Below, piece after piece: positions 41,453 through 49,701 of a stretch of 64,000 bases of DNA. Position numbers and translations under genes: made by a program. Location: the NCBI GenBank assembly GCA_964237235.1, contig CAXSGY010000005.1, forward strand, positions 138,590 to 202,589. The letters are read 5' to 3'. Numbering within the stretch: position 1 is the stretch's first letter; every line of letters begins with the position of its first letter. The DNA comes from GCA-002050365 sp964237235. Its GTDB lineage: Bacteria > Acidobacteriota > Blastocatellia > Pyrinomonadales > Pyrinomonadaceae. The notes beneath the pieces were generated by a model. The model saw only the letters and a list, made by a program, of their open reading frames with translations. It was not told the origin of the DNA and ran no database searches.

Positions 41453-42511
41453 TTATTGATTGATAAAATTATACAAAACAACGCCGGTCGCTTTGACGGG
41501 TTGATTGTCAACGCGCACCGGATTAAAGCGCGATTGTAAAGCGGCGGCTTCGGCTGGCTGACGAAGAAGCGGATTGCCGCTCGTCGCTTTAGCGGACGTG
41601 ACGTTGCCGGTTTCGTCAACCGAAACCTGCACGGCGACTTGCCCGCCGGCGTGCATCTGTTTGGCTATCGGCGGATAAGCCGGTGTCGTTAAATTTATCG
41701 CGCGGCTGTTTAGAATTCCGGCATTCACCGGGCGATTTGAAGGCTCGCCCGAAGGCGTTGGGCGCGGCGTAAGAGTCGGTGTCGGGCGCGTCATCGAATT
41801 CGTATTGACCGGCGAAATCGAATTCGCGTTGATATTCGCGTTCACGTTCGCATTGACGTTGGCGTTCGCGTCGGGTGTCGGCGTTGGAGTCGGCGTTCGG
41901 GTCGGGGTCGGCGTTTTTGTATTAACGTTGGCGTTCGCATTCACGTTCGCATTCGAGTTGGCGTTCAAATTGTAATTGAAATTGGCGAGCGAATTATCTA
42001 TCGAAAGATTCGTATTCAAATTAATGTCCGTCGAATTTAAATTCGTATTGAAGTTCGCGTTTTGATTCGTGCTGTTGCCGCGCCCGCTGCTCAGAAACCA
42101 GAAAACGCCGCCCGCGCCGCCGAGAATAAAAATCGTTCCCAAAACGGTTAAAAGAACGATTTTCGTCGTGTTCGATTTTTGTTCCGGCGGCTGGCGACGA
42201 ATCGAAGGCGTGGTTTTCGTTCGGACTGTTTCGCGGCGCGGTTCGCCGGACGCGTCTTCGTCGGACATCGGAATAATGATGCGTTCCGACGAATTGCGTT
42301 CGGGTTCGTCAAAATCGGGGACGGGCTGCGCGGTCGAAGGAATCACGGGTGGCGTTTTGCGCCGGATAACCGTTTCCTCGCCCAAATCGTTTTCGCTCGG
42401 CAGAGCCGTAAAATTCGGCTGCGCTTCATCAACCAGCGGCGTGCCGTCCTTTGTGCAGAAGCGCAGAATTTCTTCGTCGTAACGGGTTTTGCAAATCGGG
42501 CAGAATTTCAT
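41453..42511 (-). CDS. TonB-like energy transducer with zinc ribbon and Asn-rich linker
   Basis: A 352-residue protein. Domain order: zinc ribbon (CPICKTRYDEEILRFCTKDGTPLV), acidic linker, one transmembrane helix (about 117-138, VLLTVLGTIFILGGAGGVFWFL), a long periplasmic spacer of Asn-Ala-Asn-Val repeats and Pro-Thr repeats, then a TonB C-terminal domain (AYPPIAKQMHAGGQVAVQVSVDETGNV, with SRFNP near the end). It could energise the TonB-dependent receptors of this window. A cytoplasmic zinc ribbon on TonB is unusual and is shared with the gene at 45566. Confidence 0.85.
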   Translation of the reverse strand: MKFCPICKTRYDEEILRFCTKDGTPLVDEAQPNFTALPSENDLGEETVIRRKTPPVIPSTAQPVPDFDEPERNSSERIIIPMSDEDASGEPRRETVRTKTTPSIRRQPPEQKSNTTKIVLLTVLGTIFILGGAGGVFWFLSSGRGNSTNQNANFNTNLNSTDINLNTNLSIDNSLANFNYNLNANSNANVNANANVNTKTPTPTRTPTPTPTPDANANVNANVNANINANSISPVNTNSMTRPTPTLTPRPTPSGEPSNRPVNAGILNSRAINLTTPAYPPIAKQMHAGGQVAVQVSVDETGNVTSAKATSGNPLLRQPAEAAALQSRFNPVRVDNQPVKATGVVLYNFINQ

Positions 42512-42650
42512 ATTTTATTTACAAACGCCTTTCAATTTCGATTAAATCTGTGTCACAATACTTCTGACTACGCATTCTATCACGAAAATTTTATCCGAAA
42601 AATATCCGAATCAAACAAACGCTTATTCAACAATAATTTCAACTTTTTCT

Positions 42651-43856
42651 ATGACAAATTTTCAACGCTTTATCGGCGAGCGCGTCGGACGCGTTCCGGT
42701 TTCCGGCTTGCATAAATTTTTCGGCATCGTCGCCGCGATGCCCGACGTAATCTCGCTCGGTGTCGGCGAGCCGGATTTCGCCACGCCCGCGCCGATTGTC
42801 GAAGCCGCATATCAGGCGGTTTACGAAAAGCCCGTCGGCTATACGGCAAATTCCGGCTTGCTCGAACTGCGCGAAGCCGTTGCCGCGCATCTCGAAAAAC
42901 TTTACGCGGTTTCTTATGAGCCGAAAAGCGAAATTCTAATCACGGTCGGCGTGAGCGAAGCGTTTAAATGCGTTTTCTCGGCGATTTGCGACGAAGGCGA
43001 CGAAATCATCGTGCCGAATCCGTGCTTCGTTGCGTATGAACCGGAAATAATTTTCGCGGGCGGCGTTCCCGTCGCGGTCGAATGCCGTGCGGAAAACAAT
43101 TTCGAGCCGCTTGCCGAAGATATTCGCGCGGCGATTACGCCGAGAACAAAAGCGATTTTTTTGGGCTTTCCGAATAATCCGACCGGCGCGGTTTTGACCA
43201 GGGAAAACGCGGTCGAAATTGCGCGCATCGCCGCCGAACACGACCTTTTGATTATCAGCGACGAGATTTACGACCGGCTCGTTTACGGCGCGGAACACGT
43301 TTGCTTTCCCGCTCTGCCCGAAATGCGTGAACGAACCGTTCTGCTCGGCGGTTTTTCAAAAGATTACGCGATGACCGGCTGGCGCGTCGGTTATATTTGC
43401 GCGAACAGTGAACTGCTCGCGGCATTTTCCAAAATTCATCAATACGTCGTTATGTCCGCACCGACGATTTCACAATATGCCGCGCTTGCCGCGCTTCGCA
43501 TCGGTGAACCGTTTGTTTTGGAAATGCGCGCGGAATATGACCGACGACGACGATTTTTAGTCAAATCGCTGAACGAAATCGGCTTGTCGTGCTTTGAACC
43601 GAAGGGCGCGCTTTACGCTTTTCCGTCAATCGCCGCGACCGGCTTGACGGGCGACGAATTCGCCGAAAAACTTCTGCTCGAAGAAAAAATCGCCGTCGTG
43701 CCGGGCGCGAGCTTCGGCAGCGGCGGAGCGAATCACGTTCGCATCGCTTACTGCAAATCGTTCGAGCAAATCGAAATCGCCGTCGAACGAATGGCGCGTT
43801 TTGTCAAAAGAATTCAGACGCGAAAAAGCGCGAGTCATTTCGCCTTTCATTCCTGA
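42651..43856 (+). CDS. PLP-dependent aminotransferase, class I/II
   Basis: A 401-residue fold-type I aminotransferase. DVISLGVGEPDFATP, YTANSGLLELREAVA, LGFPNNPTGAVL, IISDEIYDRLVY, the PLP lysine in GGFSKDYAMTGWRVGY and the Arg in NHVRIAYC are the expected landmarks, closest in style to aspartate or aromatic aminotransferases of the AspC/PatA group. The amino-acid substrate is not assigned. It stands alone, divergent from the TonB-like gene. Confidence 0.92.
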   Translation: MTNFQRFIGERVGRVPVSGLHKFFGIVAAMPDVISLGVGEPDFATPAPIVEAAYQAVYEKPVGYTANSGLLELREAVAAHLEKLYAVSYEPKSEILITVGVSEAFKCVFSAICDEGDEIIVPNPCFVAYEPEIIFAGGVPVAVECRAENNFEPLAEDIRAAITPRTKAIFLGFPNNPTGAVLTRENAVEIARIAAEHDLLIISDEIYDRLVYGAEHVCFPALPEMRERTVLLGGFSKDYAMTGWRVGYICANSELLAAFSKIHQYVVMSAPTISQYAALAALRIGEPFVLEMRAEYDRRRRFLVKSLNEIGLSCFEPKGALYAFPSIAATGLTGDEFAEKLLLEEKIAVVPGASFGSGGANHVRIAYCKSFEQIEIAVERMARFVKRIQTRKSASHFAFHS

Positions 43857-43888
43857 AACAGGTTTCTAACTCCATAATTCATAGTTTA

Positions 43889-43971
43889 TCAACTGTCAAC
43901 TGTCAGCTATCAACTGTTAAAAAAGGAAACTCGTTTAACAGTTGATAGCTGATAGTTAATAGTTGATAGTT
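43889..43971. repeat. Heptad inverted repeat between the aminotransferase and CrtI-type genes
   Basis: The left arm (about 43889-43920) is four 7-bp words (TCAACTG, TCAACTG, TCAGCTA, TCAACTG). The right arm (about 43935-43971) has inverted words with one extra unit. A strong hairpin can form. Confidence 0.85.
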
Positions 43972-44016
43972 TTCTTGTAAAGCGTTCGCCGCCGATTTAC
44001 GGTAAAATTTCGCTTG

Positions 44017-45489
44017 ATGAAAAAAATCATCGTCATCGGCGCGGGACTCGGCGGACTTGCCGCGGCGGTTCGACTTGCCAAAATAGGTTTTGACGTAACG
44101 ATTTTAGAAAAAAACGAATCGGTCGGCGGCAAGGTCAACGCGGTCAAAGCGAACGGTTATCAATTCGACACGGGCGCGTCGCTTTTGACGATGCCGCGCG
44201 TGTTTGAAGATTTGTTTGAATTTTGCGAACGGCGCGTCGAAGATTATTTAAAAATCGTTCCGCTCGATCCGATTTGCAGATATTTCTGGTCGGACAAAAC
44301 TCGATTCGACGCTTCGAGCGATTTGGAAAAAACCGAACGCGAAATTGCGCGAATCGCGCCCACCGACGTTGAAAATTTCCGCGAATATCTCGCCGATGCG
44401 CGCCGCAAATTTGAGGTCGCCGAACGAACTTTTCTCGCGCATTCACTCAATGATTTGCCGAAATTACTGCGCCCGAAATATTTGAAAGACTTGTTCGCCA
44501 TTTCCTCCTTAAAAACGCTCGACGCGCACAATAAAAATTATTTTCAGTCAGAAAAAATGCGGCAGATTTTCAATCGTTACGCGACGTATAACGGTTCGTC
44601 GCCGTTTGAAACGCCCGCGACGTTTGCGCTCGTGCCGTTCGTCGAATTCGGTTTGGGCGCGTGGTATGTGCGCGGCGGCATCTACGAAATTCCGAAGGCT
44701 CTGGCGCGTCTGGCGAACGAACTGAACGTCGAAATCAAAACGAACTGCGCGGTCGAAAAAATAATTGTCGATAACAAAAAAGCCGTCGGCGTAACGCTCG
44801 AAAACGGCAAAAATTTACGCGCCGACGCGATTGTCGCCAATTCGGACGCGATTGAAACTTATCGAAATCTGCTCGACAAATTTTTTTTCAGCCGCAAGCT
44901 CGACGCACGCGAACCGTCGTGCAGCGGTTTCGTTTTACTGCTCGGCGCAAAGAAAAAATTTCCGTTGCTGGCGCATCACAACATCTTTTTTTCCGACGAT
45001 TACCGCGCCGAATTCGATGCGCTTTTTCGAGATTTACGTCCCGCGCCGAACCCGACGATTTACGTTTGCGCGACCTCGCGCACCGATGCGACGCAGGCAC
45101 CGGAAAATTGCGAAAATCTTTTCGTTTTAGTCAACGCGCCTTACACGAGCGCGCGAACCGATTGGCAAATCGAAGCCGAACCGTATCGTGATTTGATCGT
45201 CAAAAAATTAGAGGAAAATGGTCTTGAAGATTTGGAAGATTCAATCGAATTCGAGCAAATTATCACGCCCGCCGATTTCGAGAAAAAATATCGAACCAAC
45301 CGCGGCTCGATTTACGGCGTTTCGTCGAACGGCGTTTTGTCGGCTTTCCTGCGCGTGCCGAATCAATCGAAACGAATCGAAAATCTTTATTTCGTCGGCG
45401 GCGCGACGCACCCGGGCGGCGGAATGCCGCTCGTGCTTTTGTCGGGCAAAATGACAGGCGATTTGATTCGCCGAAAAGAACGAATGTAG
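44017..45489 (+). CDS. Phytoene desaturase-type (CrtI) FAD oxidoreductase
   Basis: A 490-residue flavoprotein: Rossmann FAD motif VIGAGLGGLAAAVRLAKIGF at the N-terminus, GGKVNAVKANGYQFDTGASLL, FNRYATYNGSSPFETPA and a C-terminal FVGGATHPGGGMPLVLLSGK box, all characteristic of the CrtI/CrtN/CrtD carotenoid desaturase and isomerase family. No other carotenoid gene is nearby, so the exact step is unknown. I chose the ATG at 44017 over an adjacent TTG. Confidence 0.9.
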   Translation: MKKIIVIGAGLGGLAAAVRLAKIGFDVTILEKNESVGGKVNAVKANGYQFDTGASLLTMPRVFEDLFEFCERRVEDYLKIVPLDPICRYFWSDKTRFDASSDLEKTEREIARIAPTDVENFREYLADARRKFEVAERTFLAHSLNDLPKLLRPKYLKDLFAISSLKTLDAHNKNYFQSEKMRQIFNRYATYNGSSPFETPATFALVPFVEFGLGAWYVRGGIYEIPKALARLANELNVEIKTNCAVEKIIVDNKKAVGVTLENGKNLRADAIVANSDAIETYRNLLDKFFFSRKLDAREPSCSGFVLLLGAKKKFPLLAHHNIFFSDDYRAEFDALFRDLRPAPNPTIYVCATSRTDATQAPENCENLFVLVNAPYTSARTDWQIEAEPYRDLIVKKLEENGLEDLEDSIEFEQIITPADFEKKYRTNRGSIYGVSSNGVLSAFLRVPNQSKRIENLYFVGGATHPGGGMPLVLLSGKMTGDLIRRKERM

Positions 45490-45565
45490 TATTCAAGTTC
45501 GCCGGGCGAGTTTTATTATTGAACGAAAAACTGATAAATTTATTCAGCAAATATCGATACAATTT

Positions 45566-46474
45566 ATGAAATACTGCCCACAATGCCGAACCGAATACGC
45601 GGACGACACGCTGCAATTTTGTTTGCAGGACGGAACGCCGCTCGTTCAAAAATCGCTTACTGATTCACAATCGTCTTTTGAGAGCGACGCGGAAACGCTT
45701 GTCGTGCCAAAGCGCGTCGAGCCGATTCATTTCGATTTGCCGAGTTCTTATCGAACAAATCAACCGAGCCGCGACGATTGGAAAACGAATCAGCCGCTGA
45801 TTGTTGAACGCGAAGCGAAAAAATCGAATACGGCGATGACCGTCGCGCTGACTTCTCTGGGAACCATTTTGCTTTTAAGTCTCGGCGCGGTCGGCACCTG
45901 GCTTTATCTGCGAAACAACGATAAAAAACAAATCATTGTTAACGTGAATAATGCGGTAACGCCGAATCGTCCGTTGAATGCGAACAATGCGAACAGCGCA
46001 AATAATCAAAACCAAAACGCAAACCTCGCCACTCCGACGCCGACGGCAACGCCGGTCGCAAAGCCGACCATCAATCCCGAACAAGCGAAAAAAATCAGCG
46101 GCGCAGTGAAAGATGTGATAGATAACTGGAGAGACGCGGCGGAAAATTTGGACATCACCGGCAACCTCAGCAGTTACGCCGACACGGTTGATTATTACAA
46201 AGCCGGACGAGTCAATATTTCGAAAGTTCGTGCCGACCGCGAAAGAGCTTTCAGCGATTATGATTCGATTGAAATTAACATTGATAATTTGCGCGTGATT
46301 CCCGATGCGACCGGCGAGCGGGCGACGGCGATTTTCGATAAGGAGTGGAATTTTGAAGGCGCGGACAAAACCTCGAAGGGTAAAGTGCAACAGCAATTGA
46401 CGCTCGATAAAATCAACGGTCAATGGTTGATTTCAGGTGAAAAGGATTTAAAGGTCTACAACGTCGAAAAATGA
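45566..46474 (+). CDS. Zinc-ribbon membrane protein with NTF2-like C-terminal domain
   Basis: A 302-residue protein with the N-terminal zinc ribbon CPQCRTEYADDTLQFCLQDGTPLV, closely like that of the TonB-like protein at 41453, a transmembrane helix (about 97-115, LGTILLLSLGAVGTWLYL), an Asn-rich then Pro-Thr linker, and a C-terminal domain (about 180-302) in which DVIDNWRDAAENLDI, YYKAGRVNISKV and GQWLISGEKDLKV resemble NTF2/SnoaL-like (DUF4440-type) domains. The function is unknown. Its stop overlaps the next start (ATGA), indicating coupling with a GNAT gene. Confidence 0.8.
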   Translation: MKYCPQCRTEYADDTLQFCLQDGTPLVQKSLTDSQSSFESDAETLVVPKRVEPIHFDLPSSYRTNQPSRDDWKTNQPLIVEREAKKSNTAMTVALTSLGTILLLSLGAVGTWLYLRNNDKKQIIVNVNNAVTPNRPLNANNANSANNQNQNANLATPTPTATPVAKPTINPEQAKKISGAVKDVIDNWRDAAENLDITGNLSSYADTVDYYKAGRVNISKVRADRERAFSDYDSIEINIDNLRVIPDATGERATAIFDKEWNFEGADKTSKGKVQQQLTLDKINGQWLISGEKDLKVYNVEK

Positions 46475-46944
46475 TTAACGAAACGTATATTACCGTCCGT
46501 CAAGCGACCAATCAAGACTGCGAAAAAATTCAAAATCTCGTCTTCGGCGTTTTGCGGGAATACGGCTTAACGCCCGACAAAAACCAAACCGACCGGGACA
46601 TCGCCGACATCGAAACGAATTATTTAAAGCGCGGCGGCGTTTTTGAATTGCTCGAAGACGCGGGCGGAAATTTGCTCGGCACGGTCGGTCTTTATCCGAT
46701 CAGCGCGGAAACAATCGAGCTGCGGAAAATGTATTTTTCAAAGGATTTGCGCGGTCGGGGCTTCGGCAAAAAAACGCTCGAACGAATGATTGAAAAAGCG
46801 CGCGAACTCGGTTATAAAAAAATTTATCTCGAAACGGCGAAAGTTTTGCGCGAAGCCGTTCATTTATACGAAAAATACAATTTCCAGCCGACCCTTGAAA
46901 AACATACCGCGCGCTGTGACCGCGCGTATTTTTTAGATTTGTAA
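46471..46944 (+). CDS. GNAT N-acetyltransferase
   Basis: A 157-residue GNAT protein: VRQATNQDCEKIQNLVFGVL at the start, LLGTVGLYPISAETIELRKMYF, the acetyl-CoA loop SKDLRGRGFGKKTLERMIEKA, and KIYLETAKVLREAVHLYEKYNF, closest to PanM/YjcF-like amine acetyltransferases. The start overlaps the previous stop by 4 bp and the next gene follows by 1 bp, so the three form an operon. Confidence 0.9.
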   Translation: MINETYITVRQATNQDCEKIQNLVFGVLREYGLTPDKNQTDRDIADIETNYLKRGGVFELLEDAGGNLLGTVGLYPISAETIELRKMYFSKDLRGRGFGKKTLERMIEKARELGYKKIYLETAKVLREAVHLYEKYNFQPTLEKHTARCDRAYFLDL

Positions 46945-46945
46945 A

Positions 46946-47908
46946 ATGAAAGCTCTGCGCGTCGAAAACAATCGACTAAAGCTCGCCGAAATCGCCAAAC
47001 CGCAACGCGAAAACGAAGCGATGATTCGCGTTCTGAAATCGGGAATCTGCAACACCGACTTGGAAATCGTCAAAGGCTACGCGAATTTTCAAGGCACCAT
47101 CGGACACGAATTCGTGGGCATCGTCGAAGAATCTAACGACAAAAATTTGATCGGCAAAAGAATAGTCGGCGAAATCAACGCGGGCTGCGGCGCGTGCGAA
47201 AAGTGTCGGCAGGGCGACACGCGGCATTGCCCGGAGCGAACGGTTTTGGGAATCAAAAAACGCGACGGAGCGCACGCCGAATTTTTGACTTTACCCGAAA
47301 AAAATCTTTTGGAAGTTCCCGAAAATGTTTCCGACGCGCAGGCGGTTTTCGTCGAACCGCTCGCGGCGGCGTTCGGCATTACCGAACAAGTCGAGATTTT
47401 GCCGGAAACGCGCGTCGCGGTCATCGGCGACGGCAAGCTCGGCAATTTATGCGCTCAATCGCTTCGTCTAAAAAGCGCGAATATTTTTTGCGTCGGAAAA
47501 CACGCGGAAAAGCTTGCGCTGCTCAAATCGCGCGACATCGAAACAATTCGGCTCGAACACGCATCAAAAGTAAATAAATCTTTTGATGTCGTCGTCGAAG
47601 CGAGCGGTTCGGAGACGGGTTTCGGTCTGGCGTTGGATTTATTAAAGCCGCGCGGCAAATTAGTTTTGAAATCAACTTTTCAAGGACGCGCCGACATCGA
47701 AATGTGGCGCGTCGTCGTTGACGAAATCACAATTGTCGGTTCGCGCTGCGGCAAATTTCAGCCCGCGCTTGAGCTTTTGAAAAACAATTCGGTTGATGTC
47801 GAAAGTTTAATCAGCGAGGAACTTTCGTTGCGCGAAGGCGTGAAAGCTATCGAACGGGCGGAACGAAAAGGCGTGTTGAAGGTGATTTTGGGCGTTAACA
47901 GGCGGTAA
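46946..47908 (+). CDS. Zinc-dependent medium-chain alcohol dehydrogenase
   Basis: A 320-residue MDR-family dehydrogenase. Catalytic zinc ligands are in SGICNTDLEI and TIGHEFVG. The structural zinc cysteines are in GCGACEKCRQGDTRHC. The nucleotide-binding stretch is VAVIGDGKLGNLCAQ. The sequence resembles threonine or sorbitol dehydrogenase-like members (MDR/zinc type). The substrate is unknown. Third gene of the 45566-47908 operon; its last residues and stop are encoded by the repeat that follows. Confidence 0.9.
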   Translation: MKALRVENNRLKLAEIAKPQRENEAMIRVLKSGICNTDLEIVKGYANFQGTIGHEFVGIVEESNDKNLIGKRIVGEINAGCGACEKCRQGDTRHCPERTVLGIKKRDGAHAEFLTLPEKNLLEVPENVSDAQAVFVEPLAAAFGITEQVEILPETRVAVIGDGKLGNLCAQSLRLKSANIFCVGKHAEKLALLKSRDIETIRLEHASKVNKSFDVVVEASGSETGFGLALDLLKPRGKLVLKSTFQGRADIEMWRVVVDEITIVGSRCGKFQPALELLKNNSVDVESLISEELSLREGVKAIERAERKGVLKVILGVNRR

Positions 47909-47972
47909 GCGGCGAGACGATGTGCAAAATAAAAGTTCAGTTGCTCTGATTACTGCTCACCGTTTACCGCCT
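47900..47972. repeat. Heptad inverted repeat after the alcohol dehydrogenase gene
   Basis: The left arm (about 47900-47920) can be read GCGGTAA, GCGGCGA, GACGATG. The right arm (about 47946-47972) has CTGATTA, CTGCTCA, CCGTTTA, CCGCCTA. It overlaps the alcohol dehydrogenase stop codon. Confidence 0.75.
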
Positions 47973-48047
47973 ACTGATTTGCTATACTCGAACTACCAAG
48001 TTTTACTTGTCGTTCCAAAGCGGCATTTTGAAGGAGAAAGAAGTTTT

Positions 48048-49613
48048 ATGTCTGAAAACCGGATTCGTTCCGAAAAAGCGGCGGCGCGCAAAATTCGCGT
48101 CGTATTTTTGAGTTTTATCGCCGCGAGCTTTATTTTCGGCGGCGGCGCGATCAGTTCCCTTTCGCAAATTGACGGCGGCAAAACGAATGCTTCCGCCGTC
48201 ACGCCCGAGATGCTTTCCGCCTCGTTCGCGGAAGTTTCCAAACGGGTCGAAAACGCCGTCGTCAACATTGATACGAAGGGAAAAATTCCGACCGACATTA
48301 CGGTCAAGGGCGAATCCGAATCAAAAACGCCCGATGACATCGCGGAATTTTACCGCCGCCTCGCGCCGCGCCGTCCGAGCTATGCGGTCGGCAGCGGGTT
48401 TATTGTGGACAAAGCCGGTTATATCATCACCAATTATCACGTCGTCAACGACGCTTCGCGCATCACGGTCAAGTTGCAATCGGGCGAAGAATTTCAGGCG
48501 AGCGTCGTCGGCACCGACGATCTGACCGATCTGGCGATTTTGAAAATTGACGCGAACCGCGATTTGCCGTTTTTAAAGCTCGGCGATTCGGACGCGACGC
48601 GCATCGGCGATTGGGTTCTCGCCATCGGTTCGCCGTTCGGTTTGGAACAGACGGTCACGGCGGGCATTATTTCGCAAACAAAACGCGAAACGCCGTTCGC
48701 TTCGCAATTTCAAAAATTTATTCAAACCGACGCGGCGATTAATCGCGGCAATTCGGGCGGACCGCTCGTCGATATGAACGGCGATGTGATCGGCGTTAAT
48801 TCGCAGATCGCCACGGTAACCGGCGATTACAACGGCATCGGCTTCGCTCTGCCGTCGAACGCCGCCGCCGGCGTTTACCGGCAAATCAGAGAAATCGGCA
48901 AAGTGCGGCGCGGTTATCTTGGCGTAACGCTCGATTCGGTGAAAGGCGAATTTGCTAAAGTTTACCGGCTCGACGAAGCGAAGGGCGCGATTATCACCGG
49001 CATTCCCGACAAACAAAATTCCGCCGCCGCCGCCGCCGGTTTGCAGGCGGGCGACGTGATTCTGGAATTTAACGGCGAGAAAATTTTGAACGCGGCTGAT
49101 TTGATTCAGCGCGTCGCGGCGACCGCGCCCGCCAAAGAAGTCGGCATTTCATATCTGCGCGAAAACGGCAGCAATCTCGAACGCCGCGCCGCAATGATTA
49201 AGCTCGCCGAGCGTCCGTCGAAAGACACGACCGCCGACGAAGAAAATACGCCGAGAAAATTGCCGGTCAGCGATATCAAAAAACCAATTTTGCCGTTCGG
49301 CTTGACGCTCATCGAAGTTACGCCGCAGCTGTCCGCCCTTTATAAACTCGGCGGCGCAACTAAAGGTTTGGTCGTCAAAAGCATTGATCCGGCGAGCTTT
49401 ATCGCCGACGTGAAAACCTCGAACGGCAGCGACGCGCTCAATCCGGGCGATTTAATCCAACGCATCAACCGCGCCAACGTCACCGATTTGAAATCGTTCA
49501 ACGAAACGGTCGCCAAACTGAAAAAAGGCGATGCGGTCGTTCTGCAAATTCAAAGCTACGACAGCAATTCGCAAAACGTTTTGTTCCGCATCGTTCAATT
49601 TACCGTTCAATAA
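48048..49613 (+). CDS. HtrA/Deg-family serine protease with two PDZ domains
   Basis: A 521-residue periplasmic or membrane-anchored protease and probable chaperone. An N-terminal hydrophobic anchor (VVFLSFIAASFIFGGGAISSL) is followed by a trypsin domain with catalytic His in TNYHVVND, Asp in DLTDLAILKI and Ser in NRGNSGGPLV, then a PDZ domain (RRGYLGVTLD, AGLQAGDVILEFNGEKI) and a second, more diverged PDZ (LNPGDLIQRINRANVTD). AAGGAG precedes the ATG at 48048. The open frame runs 42 codons upstream, but through repeat DNA. Confidence 0.95.
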   Translation: MSENRIRSEKAAARKIRVVFLSFIAASFIFGGGAISSLSQIDGGKTNASAVTPEMLSASFAEVSKRVENAVVNIDTKGKIPTDITVKGESESKTPDDIAEFYRRLAPRRPSYAVGSGFIVDKAGYIITNYHVVNDASRITVKLQSGEEFQASVVGTDDLTDLAILKIDANRDLPFLKLGDSDATRIGDWVLAIGSPFGLEQTVTAGIISQTKRETPFASQFQKFIQTDAAINRGNSGGPLVDMNGDVIGVNSQIATVTGDYNGIGFALPSNAAAGVYRQIREIGKVRRGYLGVTLDSVKGEFAKVYRLDEAKGAIITGIPDKQNSAAAAAGLQAGDVILEFNGEKILNAADLIQRVAATAPAKEVGISYLRENGSNLERRAAMIKLAERPSKDTTADEENTPRKLPVSDIKKPILPFGLTLIEVTPQLSALYKLGGATKGLVVKSIDPASFIADVKTSNGSDALNPGDLIQRINRANVTDLKSFNETVAKLKKGDAVVLQIQSYDSNSQNVLFRIVQFTVQ

Positions 49614-49617
49614 AATA

Positions 49618-49697
49618 GTCTAAAGTCCGAAGTTAGAAGTCCGAAGTCTTTTGTGTTCACAACTTGAGACTTTGGACTTTGGACTTTAAACTTTAGA
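49618..49697. repeat. Heptad inverted repeat between htrA-like and aldehyde dehydrogenase genes
   Basis: The left arm (49618-49650) has AGTCCGA, AGTTAGA, AGTCCGA words; the right arm (49666-49697) has tandem GACTTTG units. The arms are inverted copies with several mismatches. Confidence 0.85.
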
Positions 49698-49701
49698 AAT
49701 T

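Noticed and set aside
41309..41539. Plus-strand frame with repeated NLNGAN words, first read as a pentapeptide-repeat protein
   Set aside because: Only two imperfect words occur, and the frame runs opposite the end of the TonB-like gene. The direct repeat in the DNA explains the pattern.
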